From the NCBI GenBank assembly GCA_017557425.1, contig JAFYYU010000007.1:139450-203449 (forward strand): a DNA stretch of 64,000 nt. Direction: 5' to 3'. Below, in pieces: positions 43,393 to 52,232 of this stretch. The stretch is from Muribaculaceae bacterium (GTDB lineage Bacteria; Bacteroidota; Bacteroidia; Bacteroidales; Muribaculaceae). The stretch's first letter is position 1; the number at the start of each line of letters is the position of its first letter. The notes below the pieces were generated by a model that was given only the letters and a program-made list of their open reading frames with translations, had not been told where the DNA came from and did not search any database. The translations under genes and the position numbers were made by a program.

Positions 43393-46300
43393 TCAGTTAC
43401 CTAGGGCTTCCTCTAGGTTGATGGAGGATTCCTCAGCCTTAGCGGCCTCGGCCTGCTGCTGTTGCACCATCGCCTGGTCATAGGCCTTCTGGTAAGCCTG
43501 CAGACGTTCCATATTCACGCCATTGGCGGCAAGTTTGCCCATGATTGCCTGATACTTCTGCTCGTTGGTATGCTGGTAATAATCATGGAGCATAAACAAC
43601 ATGTACTGTTGGTCGATGAACTTGTCCACATTGGTCAATCGAGAGTATTGGTCGGCATCCAGCGACTGGTAGAACTTGAGGTAGTTGCCATAACGCATGA
43701 TCTCATCTTCCAATAGCTTGTTGGCCTTCTCTATCAGAGCATCATTCTTGGTGAGCTTGCCCAGGTTGTAATAGACGTTGGATACCTGTTCACCCATCTG
43801 CACGGTAAACGGGGTGATGCTGGTGGGCAGTTTCTCCATCATCAGGTCAAGGATGGTCTGGGCCTTCTTGTAACGGTCGGCAGTAAAGGCCTCGCTCGTC
43901 ATACCGTCGGGAATGGCTATTTTCCCTTCGCGTGCCTGTGTTCCCTCGTTGCTGAGCGCACTGGCCAGATCAAGCAGGGCGCTACGCATCGTGGTCACCA
44001 TGCGGCTCACGGTCTCGTCAAGATAAATATCTTCGGGCTTGGAGGTATCAAGGCCACCCCACAGGAACTTGTTGACCACGTTGTCATACATGACATCGGT
44101 CGAAACGCCAAAGTCCCCATTATCCTTGTTGGTGATAAGCGGAGTAACTTGATAAGCCAGACCCGTCAGGCGCAGGTAGGGATCCAAACCTAAGTAATAA
44201 CTGTCAGGCACCGTCATGGCAAAGTAGCAGGGACGGTTCCAGCCTTGCGCAATGCTGTTGGCGATGATGTCAAGTGACATCATCTGGCTGGAGGTCATGC
44301 CCGAGCCCATACGCTGCAGGTCTATGTTGATGGACTGCTGAATCCTGTCGCGGTCAGATTCACGTACCACACCGGCCTTAATGGCTTGGTCGGCATCCAC
44401 ATTCATGTAAATCTTGGGATAGCGGATCTCGTTGATGCCGTAGGGGTTGTTCTTGGCATCGACACTATATACGGCGGCTAACGACTTGAGGGCCTCGGTG
44501 GGCGTCTGGTCAGGCTGGATGAAGTAGCTGAATTGACGGTCATCATAGGCAAAGGTATTCTTGTCGGCCAACATGGGCAGCGGAGCCGACTCATAGGCGG
44601 CACGCTGCATCTGGCTGATGTACCAGTCGGTGGACAGATAGCTCAAGTTGACAGCACGCACGTCGGTGCGGTAACCTTCCACTTCCTGCAGGTACCACAA
44701 GGGGAAAGTATCATTGTCACCGTTGCAGAAGATGACGCCGTTGGGGGCAATGCTCGACAGATAGTTGCGGCCGAAGTCGCGCGCTGCTGTACGGCCGCTG
44801 CGGTCGTGGTCGTCCCACGTCTGGCTTACCATCTGCAGGGGTACGGCGAGGCCGATGAGGGCGGCAACGGCAGCAATAGCGGTGGCTATAGCACCCTTGT
44901 TGCCGTTCTCGGTAACGGCGGCAGCCTCACCCTTGGCCTCTTTCTTGCCCTTCTTGCGCAATGCCCACATGACGAGGCTCCACAGGCCGGCAACACCCAT
45001 ACCGATCCAGATGCTGTAGGCATAGAACGAGCCGGCATAAGCATAGTCACGCTCACGAGGCTGGCTCGGGGACTGGTTCAGGTAGAGCACGATGGCGATT
45101 CCCGTCATGAAGAACAGGAAGAAGATAACCCAGAACTGCTCGATGCCGCGACGTCCGCGGTAGGCCTGCCACAACAGTCCGATGATACCCATCAGCAGCG
45201 GCAGCAAGTAGAACACGTTGTGTCCCTTGTTGCCCTTGCCCAGGTCGTCGGGGAGCAGGCTCTGGTCGCCCAAGCGGGGATTATCGATGAATGAATAGCC
45301 TGAGATCCAGTTGCCGTGGGTGATCTCGCCCATACCCTGCAAGTCGTTCTGGCGACCGGCAAAGTTCCACATGAAGTAGCGCCAGTACATGTAATTCAGC
45401 TGATAGTCCACAAAGAAGCGCAGATTCTCCATCATCGTGGGTTTCATCTTTGTTTCCTTGCTTACGACATTGCCGCTGGCGTCGATCTGGGTGGTCGCTT
45501 CGACTTGAGTACCCTGCATGCCCAGCCATTCGACATATTCACGCTCGTGTTTCTCGTCGTGGATGCGCGGGAACAGCATGTTTTGCTCGGGGCTGTAGCG
45601 GTAGCTCTTCTTGGGCCCCAAATCCTTGTAACGGTCGGGCTGGTCAGGGCTTTCCTTCACCTCGGGGGCATACATCGTCGGGCCGTTCTTGGTGGCCGGC
45701 TGCATGGTGCCGTTATCAGTCTGCTCGTATATGATGTCGCTGTACAGCGTGCGGCCGTAGAGCAGCGGAGTTTCGCCATACTGCTCACGGCTCAGGTACT
45801 TGGCCAAGGAATAGGTGTTATTGGGTGAGTTCTCGTCCAATGGGGTGTTCTGCGAACTGCGGATAAGAATCAGCGCATAGCTGCTGAAGCCGATGAAAAT
45901 CACCAGGATGCAAGACAGTATATTGCTGAATACACGCACAGGGATGTGCTTGCAGAATTTGAACAGATACACACACAGGGCGATGAGCAGCACCAGCGGA
46001 ATAATTAGGCTGTCGCCAATAAACAACATGCCGCTAAGCAGGATTGCCAAAGCGAATGACAGTTTCATGCGCATGGCGCTCTTGTTGGAGTACAGTTCCC
46101 ATAATGCCCATGCCAGCACGGCAATCAGCAGGATGGCATAGACCAGCACGCCCGAATTGAACGACATGCCCAACGTGTTGACGAAGAAGAGGTCAAATTT
46201 CTGTCCCCACTCCACAAAGCCTGGCTCCAGGCCGTAGAGAATCAGGCCGACGATGACAAACGACACGAGCAACGTGAGCAACGAGCCCTTGGCTGTCGAG

Positions 46301-46956
46301 TTCTGGCCTTTGAGGTGGCATTGGCGGTAATAGAATACCAGCGCGATGGCGGGGATGCACAGCAGGTTCAGCAGGTGCACACCCAGCGACACGCCCAGCA
46401 CATAGGCAATGAGCACGATCCAGCGGTCGCTGCCCGGTTCGGTGACACGGTTCTCCCACTTGAGGATGAGCCAGAATACCAGCGCCGTGCAGAACGATGA
46501 GAAGGCATATACCTCGGCCTCGACGGCACTGAACCAGAACGTGTCGCTCCACGTGTAGGCCAGCGCGCCGCAAATGCCGCTACCCATCACCACCAGGTAC
46601 TGGGCCAGGGTCATCTTGTCCTCCTCGCCGTCCTTGACGACGAGTTTCTTCACCAGATGGGTGATGGACCAGAAGAGCAACAGGATCGTCAGCGCACTGA
46701 AGATAGCCGACATGGCGTTAACGCACTTGGCAACGGCCATCACGTCACCACCGGCAAACTTGCTGGCGAAATTGGCGGCAAGAATGAAAATCGGGTTGCC
46801 GGGCGGATGGCCGATTTCAGTCTTAAAACCTTGAGCGATAAATTCCGGGCAGTCCCAAAAGCTGGCGGTGGGCTCGATGGTCAGCAAGTAGGTAGCTGCT
46901 GCTATCACAAAGATGAGCCATCCCAGCACATTGTTGATGAGTTTGTACTTCTTCAT
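43393..46956 (-). CDS. DUF2723 GT-C-type membrane protein (putative protein O-glycosyltransferase)
   Basis: A 1187-residue protein. The first 170 residues are DUF2723 (LLTIEPTASFWDCPEFIAQGFKTEIGHPPGNPIF), with the acidic WDCPEF loop after the first helix as in GT-C glycosyltransferases of the PMT family. About twelve to fourteen helices fill residues 10-360 and 590-720. A large periplasmic C-terminal domain (about 730-1187) contains YLSTDWYISQMQRAA and helical, TPR-like segments. Bacteroidetes O-glycosylate many periplasmic proteins, and DUF2723 members are candidates for that role; this is inference. It heads the cluster with the deacetylase and queG. Confidence 0.9.
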   Translation of the reverse strand: MKKYKLINNVLGWLIFVIAAATYLLTIEPTASFWDCPEFIAQGFKTEIGHPPGNPIFILAANFASKFAGGDVMAVAKCVNAMSAIFSALTILLLFWSITHLVKKLVVKDGEEDKMTLAQYLVVMGSGICGALAYTWSDTFWFSAVEAEVYAFSSFCTALVFWLILKWENRVTEPGSDRWIVLIAYVLGVSLGVHLLNLLCIPAIALVFYYRQCHLKGQNSTAKGSLLTLLVSFVIVGLILYGLEPGFVEWGQKFDLFFVNTLGMSFNSGVLVYAILLIAVLAWALWELYSNKSAMRMKLSFALAILLSGMLFIGDSLIIPLVLLIALCVYLFKFCKHIPVRVFSNILSCILVIFIGFSSYALILIRSSQNTPLDENSPNNTYSLAKYLSREQYGETPLLYGRTLYSDIIYEQTDNGTMQPATKNGPTMYAPEVKESPDQPDRYKDLGPKKSYRYSPEQNMLFPRIHDEKHEREYVEWLGMQGTQVEATTQIDASGNVVSKETKMKPTMMENLRFFVDYQLNYMYWRYFMWNFAGRQNDLQGMGEITHGNWISGYSFIDNPRLGDQSLLPDDLGKGNKGHNVFYLLPLLMGIIGLLWQAYRGRRGIEQFWVIFFLFFMTGIAIVLYLNQSPSQPRERDYAYAGSFYAYSIWIGMGVAGLWSLVMWALRKKGKKEAKGEAAAVTENGNKGAIATAIAAVAALIGLAVPLQMVSQTWDDHDRSGRTAARDFGRNYLSSIAPNGVIFCNGDNDTFPLWYLQEVEGYRTDVRAVNLSYLSTDWYISQMQRAAYESAPLPMLADKNTFAYDDRQFSYFIQPDQTPTEALKSLAAVYSVDAKNNPYGINEIRYPKIYMNVDADQAIKAGVVRESDRDRIQQSINIDLQRMGSGMTSSQMMSLDIIANSIAQGWNRPCYFAMTVPDSYYLGLDPYLRLTGLAYQVTPLITNKDNGDFGVSTDVMYDNVVNKFLWGGLDTSKPEDIYLDETVSRMVTTMRSALLDLASALSNEGTQAREGKIAIPDGMTSEAFTADRYKKAQTILDLMMEKLPTSITPFTVQMGEQVSNVYYNLGKLTKNDALIEKANKLLEDEIMRYGNYLKFYQSLDADQYSRLTNVDKFIDQQYMLFMLHDYYQHTNEQKYQAIMGKLAANGVNMERLQAYQKAYDQAMVQQQQAEAAKAEESSINLEEALGN

Positions 46957-47013
46957 CGTTTCTTTCTTGTCAAAAAATCAGTTCTATTTCGATGTTTGTA
47001 ATTATCCAAACGG

Positions 47014-47021
47014 CAAAGGTA
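47014..47021 (-). promoter_or_regulatory. -7 element of the DUF2723 gene
   Basis: Minus-strand TACCTTTG, 57 bp before the start; no spaced -33 element. Confidence 0.45.
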
Positions 47022-47196
47022 GTGCAAATATTTCAAACCGCCCCGCTTAACCCCACGAAATTGACCTAATTTAACGGCCTTTAGGTTCGATTTCAGTCAA
47101 TAGACGAGTTGTTGTGTAAACTGAGGCTCTGCCTCAGTCAACCGGCTTTTACAAGAAAACTTGGGGAAGGAACGTGGTTTTTTCACGAAATCTATT

Positions 47197-47204
47197 TAAC
47201 TTTG
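47197..47204 (+). promoter_or_regulatory. -7 element of the envelope operon at 47.2 kb
   Basis: TAACTTTG 47 bp before ATG 47252; no good -33 match. Confidence 0.5.
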
Positions 47205-47251
47205 TGGCTGATTACGAGTCTAAGAGTAAACTTTGTAATAAATTGACGATT

Positions 47252-47683
47252 ATGAAACAGCTTAGATTATACATGACTGCAGTGGTGCTGGCACTGGCTG
47301 GCATCATGGCGACCCAGGCAAGCGCACAAGTGCTGCGCGACGCCGACTTCAACAGCATCGGCCGCATCAACGGCAATGGCGTCGTCAGGGATGCCACTGG
47401 CCGCTCGGCCGGCTCATTTGACGCCGACGGCACCGTGCGCAGCGTCAAGGGTACCGCTGTGGGAGTCATCAAGGAACTGGAGATTTTTGATACCGAGGGC
47501 AACCGCATCGGGTACATCAACACTGACGGCACCGTGCGTGACGGCGAAAGCAATCTGCTGGGCTACATCAGCATCAACGACGGTAAGGTGACCGATGCCG
47601 AGAAGCAGACCATCGGCTTTGCCCGCGGTGTGCGTGTCGATTGGATTGCCTGCTACTATTTCTTCCATTTCTTCGAGAAATAA
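47252..47683 (+). CDS. Small secreted protein with I-x-x-DG-x-V repeats
   Basis: A 143-residue protein with a signal peptide (MKQLRLYMTAVVLALAGIMATQASA). The mature part has six or seven short repeats of about 18 residues, of the form G-x-I-x-x-DG-T-V-R-D (GRINGNGVVRD, GSFDADGTVRS, GYINTDGTVRD, GYISINDGKVTD). Such repeats resemble the small all-beta, YD- or flower-like folds of Bacteroidetes. It ends in an aromatic tail, WIACYYFFHFFEK. It is the first gene of an operon with a GH3 enzyme 24 bp downstream. The frame extends upstream to 47174, but that would start before the promoter. Function unknown. Confidence 0.75.
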   Translation: MKQLRLYMTAVVLALAGIMATQASAQVLRDADFNSIGRINGNGVVRDATGRSAGSFDADGTVRSVKGTAVGVIKELEIFDTEGNRIGYINTDGTVRDGESNLLGYISINDGKVTDAEKQTIGFARGVRVDWIACYYFFHFFEK

Positions 47684-47707
47684 GGATAAGAGAAATAAGG
47701 ATAACAG

Positions 47708-48820
47708 ATGAAGAAGATATTGTTGACATTGGCTATTGTGCTGTTGACAGCCAATAGCCTTTTTGCGCAAATGCCCCCCGACTCGGTGCTGCGGCGTTAT
47801 GCCGCCGGCATGCTCATGGTAGGCTTCAAGGGCGACAGCGTGACCGAGGACTGTGACGCGGCGCGTTATGTGCGCGACCTCAAAGTGGGTGCCATCGTGC
47901 TGTTTGATATCGATGTGACAGGTGATGCCACTCTAGGGTCACGCAACATCACCAGCAAGGAAAGACTCACGCGCATGACCGCCCAACTGAAGGCCTGGGC
48001 CGATTACCCCTTGCTCATCGCCACCGATCAGGAAGGGGGCAAGGTGGCTCGCCTGAAGCCGCAATACGGCTTTCTGCCCACCGTCACCGCCGAATATCTG
48101 GGCACTACCGATAACGAGGATACCACCCGTTACTATGCCTCGCGTCTCGCCCGCGAGATGGCCGAGGCCGGGGTGAATGTGAACCTGGCCCCTGTGGTCG
48201 ATGTGCTCAACCACGACTGCGCCGCTGTGGGGCATTATTTTCGCTGTTACTCTACAGATCCCCAGGTGATTACCCGCCATGCGGGCTGGTTCATTGACGA
48301 ATGTCATCGCCAAGGCGTGTTATGCACCTTGAAGCATTTCCCGGGCCACGGCAATGCCATCGATGACTCCCATTACGGCTTCGTGGACGTGACCAACGGC
48401 TGGACACCCCAGGAACTGGAGCCCTTCAAGGCACTCATCGATGCGGGTCAGGCCGACCTGATTATGACCGCCCACCTGTTCAACCGCAATATCGACGACG
48501 AGTACCCCGCGACGCTGTCTGAAAAGACCCTGAACGGCCTGCTGCGTGGTGAGATGGGGTTTGACGGCGTCATTGTGACCGACGACCTGTACATGCAGGC
48601 TATCCGCAACCAGTACAGCATCCCCACAGCGCTGGAGCTTGCCATCAACGCGGGGGCCGACCTCATCTGTGTGGGCAACAACATCAGCACCGGTTTCGAG
48701 GCGGATCGACCCTTCAAACTCGTGGACATGATTGTTAATTCGGTCAAGGAGGGACGCATTCCCTGGGAACGCCTGCAAGAGTCTTACGAACGAATCAAGA
48801 AATTAGGAACGAAAATATGA
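47708..48820 (+). CDS. NagZ-like GH3 beta-N-acetylhexosaminidase
   Basis: A 370-residue exported GH3 enzyme with a signal peptide (1-20). The single TIM-barrel domain has the NagZ features DQEGGKVARL, the His/Asp catalytic loop KHFPGHGNAIDDSH, and GVIVTDDLYMQ with the nucleophile aspartate. NagZ-type enzymes remove GlcNAc from peptidoglycan fragments by a two-step mechanism. Cytosolic NagZ is usual in Proteobacteria; the signal peptide makes this one periplasmic or surface-exposed. It overlaps the next gene, an LD-carboxypeptidase, by four bases (ATGA), supporting peptidoglycan turnover. Confidence 0.93.
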   Translation: MKKILLTLAIVLLTANSLFAQMPPDSVLRRYAAGMLMVGFKGDSVTEDCDAARYVRDLKVGAIVLFDIDVTGDATLGSRNITSKERLTRMTAQLKAWADYPLLIATDQEGGKVARLKPQYGFLPTVTAEYLGTTDNEDTTRYYASRLAREMAEAGVNVNLAPVVDVLNHDCAAVGHYFRCYSTDPQVITRHAGWFIDECHRQGVLCTLKHFPGHGNAIDDSHYGFVDVTNGWTPQELEPFKALIDAGQADLIMTAHLFNRNIDDEYPATLSEKTLNGLLRGEMGFDGVIVTDDLYMQAIRNQYSIPTALELAINAGADLICVGNNISTGFEADRPFKLVDMIVNSVKEGRIPWERLQESYERIKKLGTKI

Positions 48821-49857
48821 AACGTATATTATTGATTATCACTGCACTCATCATGTGTAATGCCATTACCGCCCTGGCCAGCGACCAGGCTCCTAAGGGA
48901 CCTCAAAGGCCTCCTATGCCTCATCCCCAGCCGCTGACGATGCCCGCGGCCCTCAAGCCTGGTGACAAAATCGCCATCATCTCGCCCGCCAGCACCCCCG
49001 GCGACGACAATCCCGTGAAGGCGGCAGCCACGCTTCGCGCATGGGGTTTCGAGCCCGTGATCGGACCGCATGCTCTGGCCAAGTGCCATTCCTATGCCGG
49101 CACCATCGAGGAGCGTTGTGCCGACTTGCGTTGGGCGCTGAATGACCCTGACATCAAGGCCATTGTGTGTACACGCGGCGGTTACGGTTCGGCCATGCTG
49201 CTCGACCCGATGACGAAGCAGGAATTCAGGAACAACCCCAAGTGGATCGTGGGTTACAGCGACATTACCGCCCTGCACAGCGCAATGGTGTGCAGTGGCG
49301 TGATGAGCCTGCACGCCAACATGGGCGGCGCCCTGGGCAGCCGCGGAGCCGATGACTCCATCAACCAGATGCTGCGCAGTGTGCTGATGGGCACATTGCC
49401 CAGCTACTCCGTTCCGTCCCATCCGCTGAATGTCACGGGTACGGCCCGCGGCATCATCCTGGGAGGCAACATGGCCGTGTTTACCAACATCGGCGGCAGC
49501 AAGGAATGGGACTTCCTGGACCGAGACAACATCAGGGGCCGGGACATCATCCTGTTCTTTGAGGACGTGAGCGAGAGCATGCCGCGTGTCAATAGCATGC
49601 TGCAGCAACTGCGCCTCAAGGGCGTGCTTGACCGTGTGAAGGGCATCATCGTGGGACGCTTCACCGAGTATGAGCCTCGTGACGGCTACACCGACATGAA
49701 CGAGATGCTGAGCGAGACCCTCAACGGCTATGGCATCCCCGTGTGCTACGACTTCCCCGCCAGCCACGACGAGGGATGGAACTACCCGATGATCGAGGGC
49801 TGTCCCGCCGTACTCGAAGTCACCCCTGACAACGTGTCGCTGACGTTCACTAAATAA
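48817..49857 (+). CDS. LD-carboxypeptidase (peptidase S66 family)
   Basis: A 346-residue protein with a signal peptide (about 1-22). S66 peptidases remove the terminal D-alanine from muropeptides (LdcA) or act on microcin C (MccF). The motifs IVCTRGGYGSAMLLD, VGYSDITALHSAM (nucleophile serine), FFEDVSES (glutamate) and SHDEGWNYPMIEG (histidine) are in the expected order. Translational coupling with the NagZ-like enzyme favours the muropeptide role. The LdcA/MccF distinction is not resolved by sequence alone. Confidence 0.93.
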   Translation: MKRILLIITALIMCNAITALASDQAPKGPQRPPMPHPQPLTMPAALKPGDKIAIISPASTPGDDNPVKAAATLRAWGFEPVIGPHALAKCHSYAGTIEERCADLRWALNDPDIKAIVCTRGGYGSAMLLDPMTKQEFRNNPKWIVGYSDITALHSAMVCSGVMSLHANMGGALGSRGADDSINQMLRSVLMGTLPSYSVPSHPLNVTGTARGIILGGNMAVFTNIGGSKEWDFLDRDNIRGRDIILFFEDVSESMPRVNSMLQQLRLKGVLDRVKGIIVGRFTEYEPRDGYTDMNEMLSETLNGYGIPVCYDFPASHDEGWNYPMIEGCPAVLEVTPDNVSLTFTK

Positions 49858-49867
49858 GTATCTCATC

Positions 49868-50410
49868 ATGACCAGGAAAGATAAATTGTTGGTAGCGGCA
49901 ATCCTCGTAGTGCTGGCTCTGGTGGCGGCACACGCGTTCCTGTCGGTCGATGTTGTAAGAACCGGGCGCAAGGTCATCTCCCGCGTCGAGCTCAAGAATC
50001 TCGACCCCGCCAACAACGGTATCAACATCGAGGTGACACAACCCTGGTACAACCCTCTTAAGGAACTGACCTTCAATGTGGGCAAAGCCGATGAGCGCAA
50101 TTTTGACCGTTTTGATGTCACGCGGTGCCTGCTGCAGTGCGCCCAAGAACTGGGAGACCGCGACTATAGCCGCATCTACCTGTGCAACAAGGGAGACAGG
50201 CTGTACTACATCAATGCCGACGATTTCAGGCAGTTGGGAGAGCAATACAAGACCGGCCAGACGCTGAACACGTTGAACCTCTATGTGAAACTGCCGCAAG
50301 TGACCTACACCCTCAACGACAGCCTCGCCTTTCCTGCCCACGGTGGCATTTTACATAGCATCTCAGATGCCAAGGACTGGAACACCATGATGAGCAACCT
50401 GCTGCGATAG
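49868..50410 (+). CDS. Membrane-anchored protein of unknown function (180 aa)
   Basis: One N-terminal helix (KLLVAAILVVLALVAAHAFL, about 6-25) anchors a soluble domain of about 155 residues with alternating beta and helical segments. No family recognised. It is the last gene of the NagZ-LdcA operon, 10 bp after the carboxypeptidase. The position suggests an envelope role only. Confidence 0.75.
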   Translation: MTRKDKLLVAAILVVLALVAAHAFLSVDVVRTGRKVISRVELKNLDPANNGINIEVTQPWYNPLKELTFNVGKADERNFDRFDVTRCLLQCAQELGDRDYSRIYLCNKGDRLYYINADDFRQLGEQYKTGQTLNTLNLYVKLPQVTYTLNDSLAFPAHGGILHSISDAKDWNTMMSNLLR

Positions 50411-50462
50411 CTTTTGGCAGGTCTTCCGTGCCGTGGCTCTGCCGCGGCCCCAAACAATAAAT

Positions 50463-50499
50463 CACACCGCCGCTCGACAGCAAATCGGGCGGCGGTGTG
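50463..50499 (-). terminator. Terminator of the OmpP1/FadL gene
   Basis: CACACCGCCGC (50463-50473) pairs perfectly with GCGGCGGTGTG (50489-50499); the minus-strand downstream flank is T-rich (ATTTATTGTTT). It also ends the plus-strand operon. Confidence 0.8.
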
Positions 50500-50533
50500 C
50501 CATAGGAAATAGATTCTTATGTAATCTCTTTTT

Positions 50534-51997
50534 TTAGAACTTGAAATCGATACCAGCACCAAAGACTTTGTTGGTACGGCTGTAGGTGTCGCTACCAGGC
50601 AGAGTAGTGCCGAAGTAGTTGGTCTCGCTACGCTCGTAATCCTTATAGGTGGTCCAGAAATAGCCCACGTTCAATTTCATCTTCTCACTCAGATTGACGG
50701 CACCGCCAAAACCAATGGAGTAGCTGTCGCAGGCGAAAGAAGTGTGAGTCTGATAACCATCGGCCAAGCCGTAGTCGGTATTCTGGACACCGCAACTTAC
50801 GGTAAACGTCTTGTTGATGTCCCACTCGACGCCACCCAGAACCTCATGGGTGCCATGGCGCAGAGCCTTCTGCTTATCGTGAGCCATCTCGGCATGCTTG
50901 TCATCATAGTAATGATACTCGACTGTAGCGCGCAACTTGTTGGGAATGAACTCATAACCCAGGGCAGCATAGAATACTGCGGGCAGGTCGTTGGGCGTGT
51001 TCACACCGTGCTTGTAGTCGTCAAGCGCAGCCTCGAAGGCGGCGGGCTCGGCAGTAGCGGTCTTGGTGTCGTTCTCGATGTTGAGGTTGGTCTTGAACTC
51101 ATACTTGGCAGCCAGCGTGAATCCCTTCCATACCAGGTCCACACCGATGATGGGAGTGATGCCCCAACCCGTCTGAGAACAGTCAAGGTCGATATTGGCC
51201 ATCTCGCCATTCTGGTTGACCAGCGTGTTCAGTGTCGGAGCAAATTCAGGATAGGCAATGGCTATCTGCTGAACAGTCGTAGCCAACTCAGGCGTAGGCT
51301 GAACTTTGACGAAACCGTTGTAATTACCGTCAAAGTAATTCATGCGCGCACCGGCATAGGCGCTCATCCAGTCAAGTACCTTGTAAGTAGCGCCTAACTG
51401 AAGGCCATAGATATACTGACGACCCTTCATGGCAGAATTGATGCTATACTTGTCGGCAGTCAGCGGCAGCAGTCCTGCTACGCGGGGATCGTTAAGGATG
51501 GGAGCGGTAGCGGGATTAGCGGCCAATGCCTGGGCCAAGTTTGCCGTCTGGCTATAAATACCTGCCATGATGCCTGCATCAAATACCGGCAGTCCGTTGG
51601 TGAACGAGCACTTGCCGCCACCACCGGTAAAACCGAAGAAGCCCGAGAAGGTCCAACGGTCACGCATGTAGGCACCATAGAGCGAGGGCACTACCGGAGC
51701 CTGGGTATCGCCGTGGTACAAACGGGTGTGGTCAGATTCGGGAAAGAGAGGGAAGGTCGTGAGCGCGTCACGCGACTGCGAGGCACTCTGGATATTTAAT
51801 GAGAGAGTCCAGCCTTCATGGTCCATAAATGCGAGACCAGCGGGGTTGGTGAAAACGCCATCAATCTCATGGCTGGCACCACGAGCCATCATACGCACAA
51901 AAGCGATGTGTTGGTTGGTGTTATGCAACAGACCGCCAGCCATAGCAGTCATGCCAAACATAACGAGAGAGAGCACTAATGTTGTAATCTTTTTCAT
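50534..51997 (-). CDS. OmpP1/FadL-family outer-membrane transporter
   Basis: A 487-residue outer-membrane beta-barrel. The signal peptide (1-20) is followed by the hatch-type N-terminus GLLHNTNQHIAFVRMMARGASHEIDGVFTNPAGLAF, a hallmark of FadL/TodX channels for fatty acids and hydrophobic compounds. Beta strands of alternating pattern continue to the C-terminal aromatic FKF. It stands alone between its promoter and terminator. Fatty-acid uptake is the family role; the acyl-CoA ligase at 61.1-62.7 kb could act downstream, but they are not adjacent. Confidence 0.93.
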   Translation of the reverse strand: MKKITTLVLSLVMFGMTAMAGGLLHNTNQHIAFVRMMARGASHEIDGVFTNPAGLAFMDHEGWTLSLNIQSASQSRDALTTFPLFPESDHTRLYHGDTQAPVVPSLYGAYMRDRWTFSGFFGFTGGGGKCSFTNGLPVFDAGIMAGIYSQTANLAQALAANPATAPILNDPRVAGLLPLTADKYSINSAMKGRQYIYGLQLGATYKVLDWMSAYAGARMNYFDGNYNGFVKVQPTPELATTVQQIAIAYPEFAPTLNTLVNQNGEMANIDLDCSQTGWGITPIIGVDLVWKGFTLAAKYEFKTNLNIENDTKTATAEPAAFEAALDDYKHGVNTPNDLPAVFYAALGYEFIPNKLRATVEYHYYDDKHAEMAHDKQKALRHGTHEVLGGVEWDINKTFTVSCGVQNTDYGLADGYQTHTSFACDSYSIGFGGAVNLSEKMKLNVGYFWTTYKDYERSETNYFGTTLPGSDTYSRTNKVFGAGIDFKF

Positions 51998-52051
51998 TGC
52001 TTATACCTATTTTATTATAAAACAAACCTGAAGTGGAGATTTTCTGGACGA

Positions 52052-52086
52052 CAAAATTACTGCCGTTAGACGAACCACTGTGCAAA
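52052..52086 (-). promoter_or_regulatory. Promoter of the OmpP1/FadL gene
   Basis: Minus-strand TAATTTTG (52052-52059) and TTTG (52083-52086), spaced 23 bp. Confidence 0.6.
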
Positions 52087-52188
52087 AAGTCTGGAAAAAT
52101 GGCCTTTTTGGCCCCATATCGCCACATTATTACATTTTTTAACAGTCCGAAACTGTTAAAAACGCTGGAAAACGAGCCAAATTATTGG

Positions 52189-52196
52189 TATCTTTG
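52189..52196 (+). promoter_or_regulatory. -7 element of the LOG gene
   Basis: TATCTTTG 36 bp before ATG 52233. Confidence 0.5.
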
Positions 52197-52232
52197 CTGC
52201 CGTCATAGTTTTACCCGAAAACCCCACTGCCG

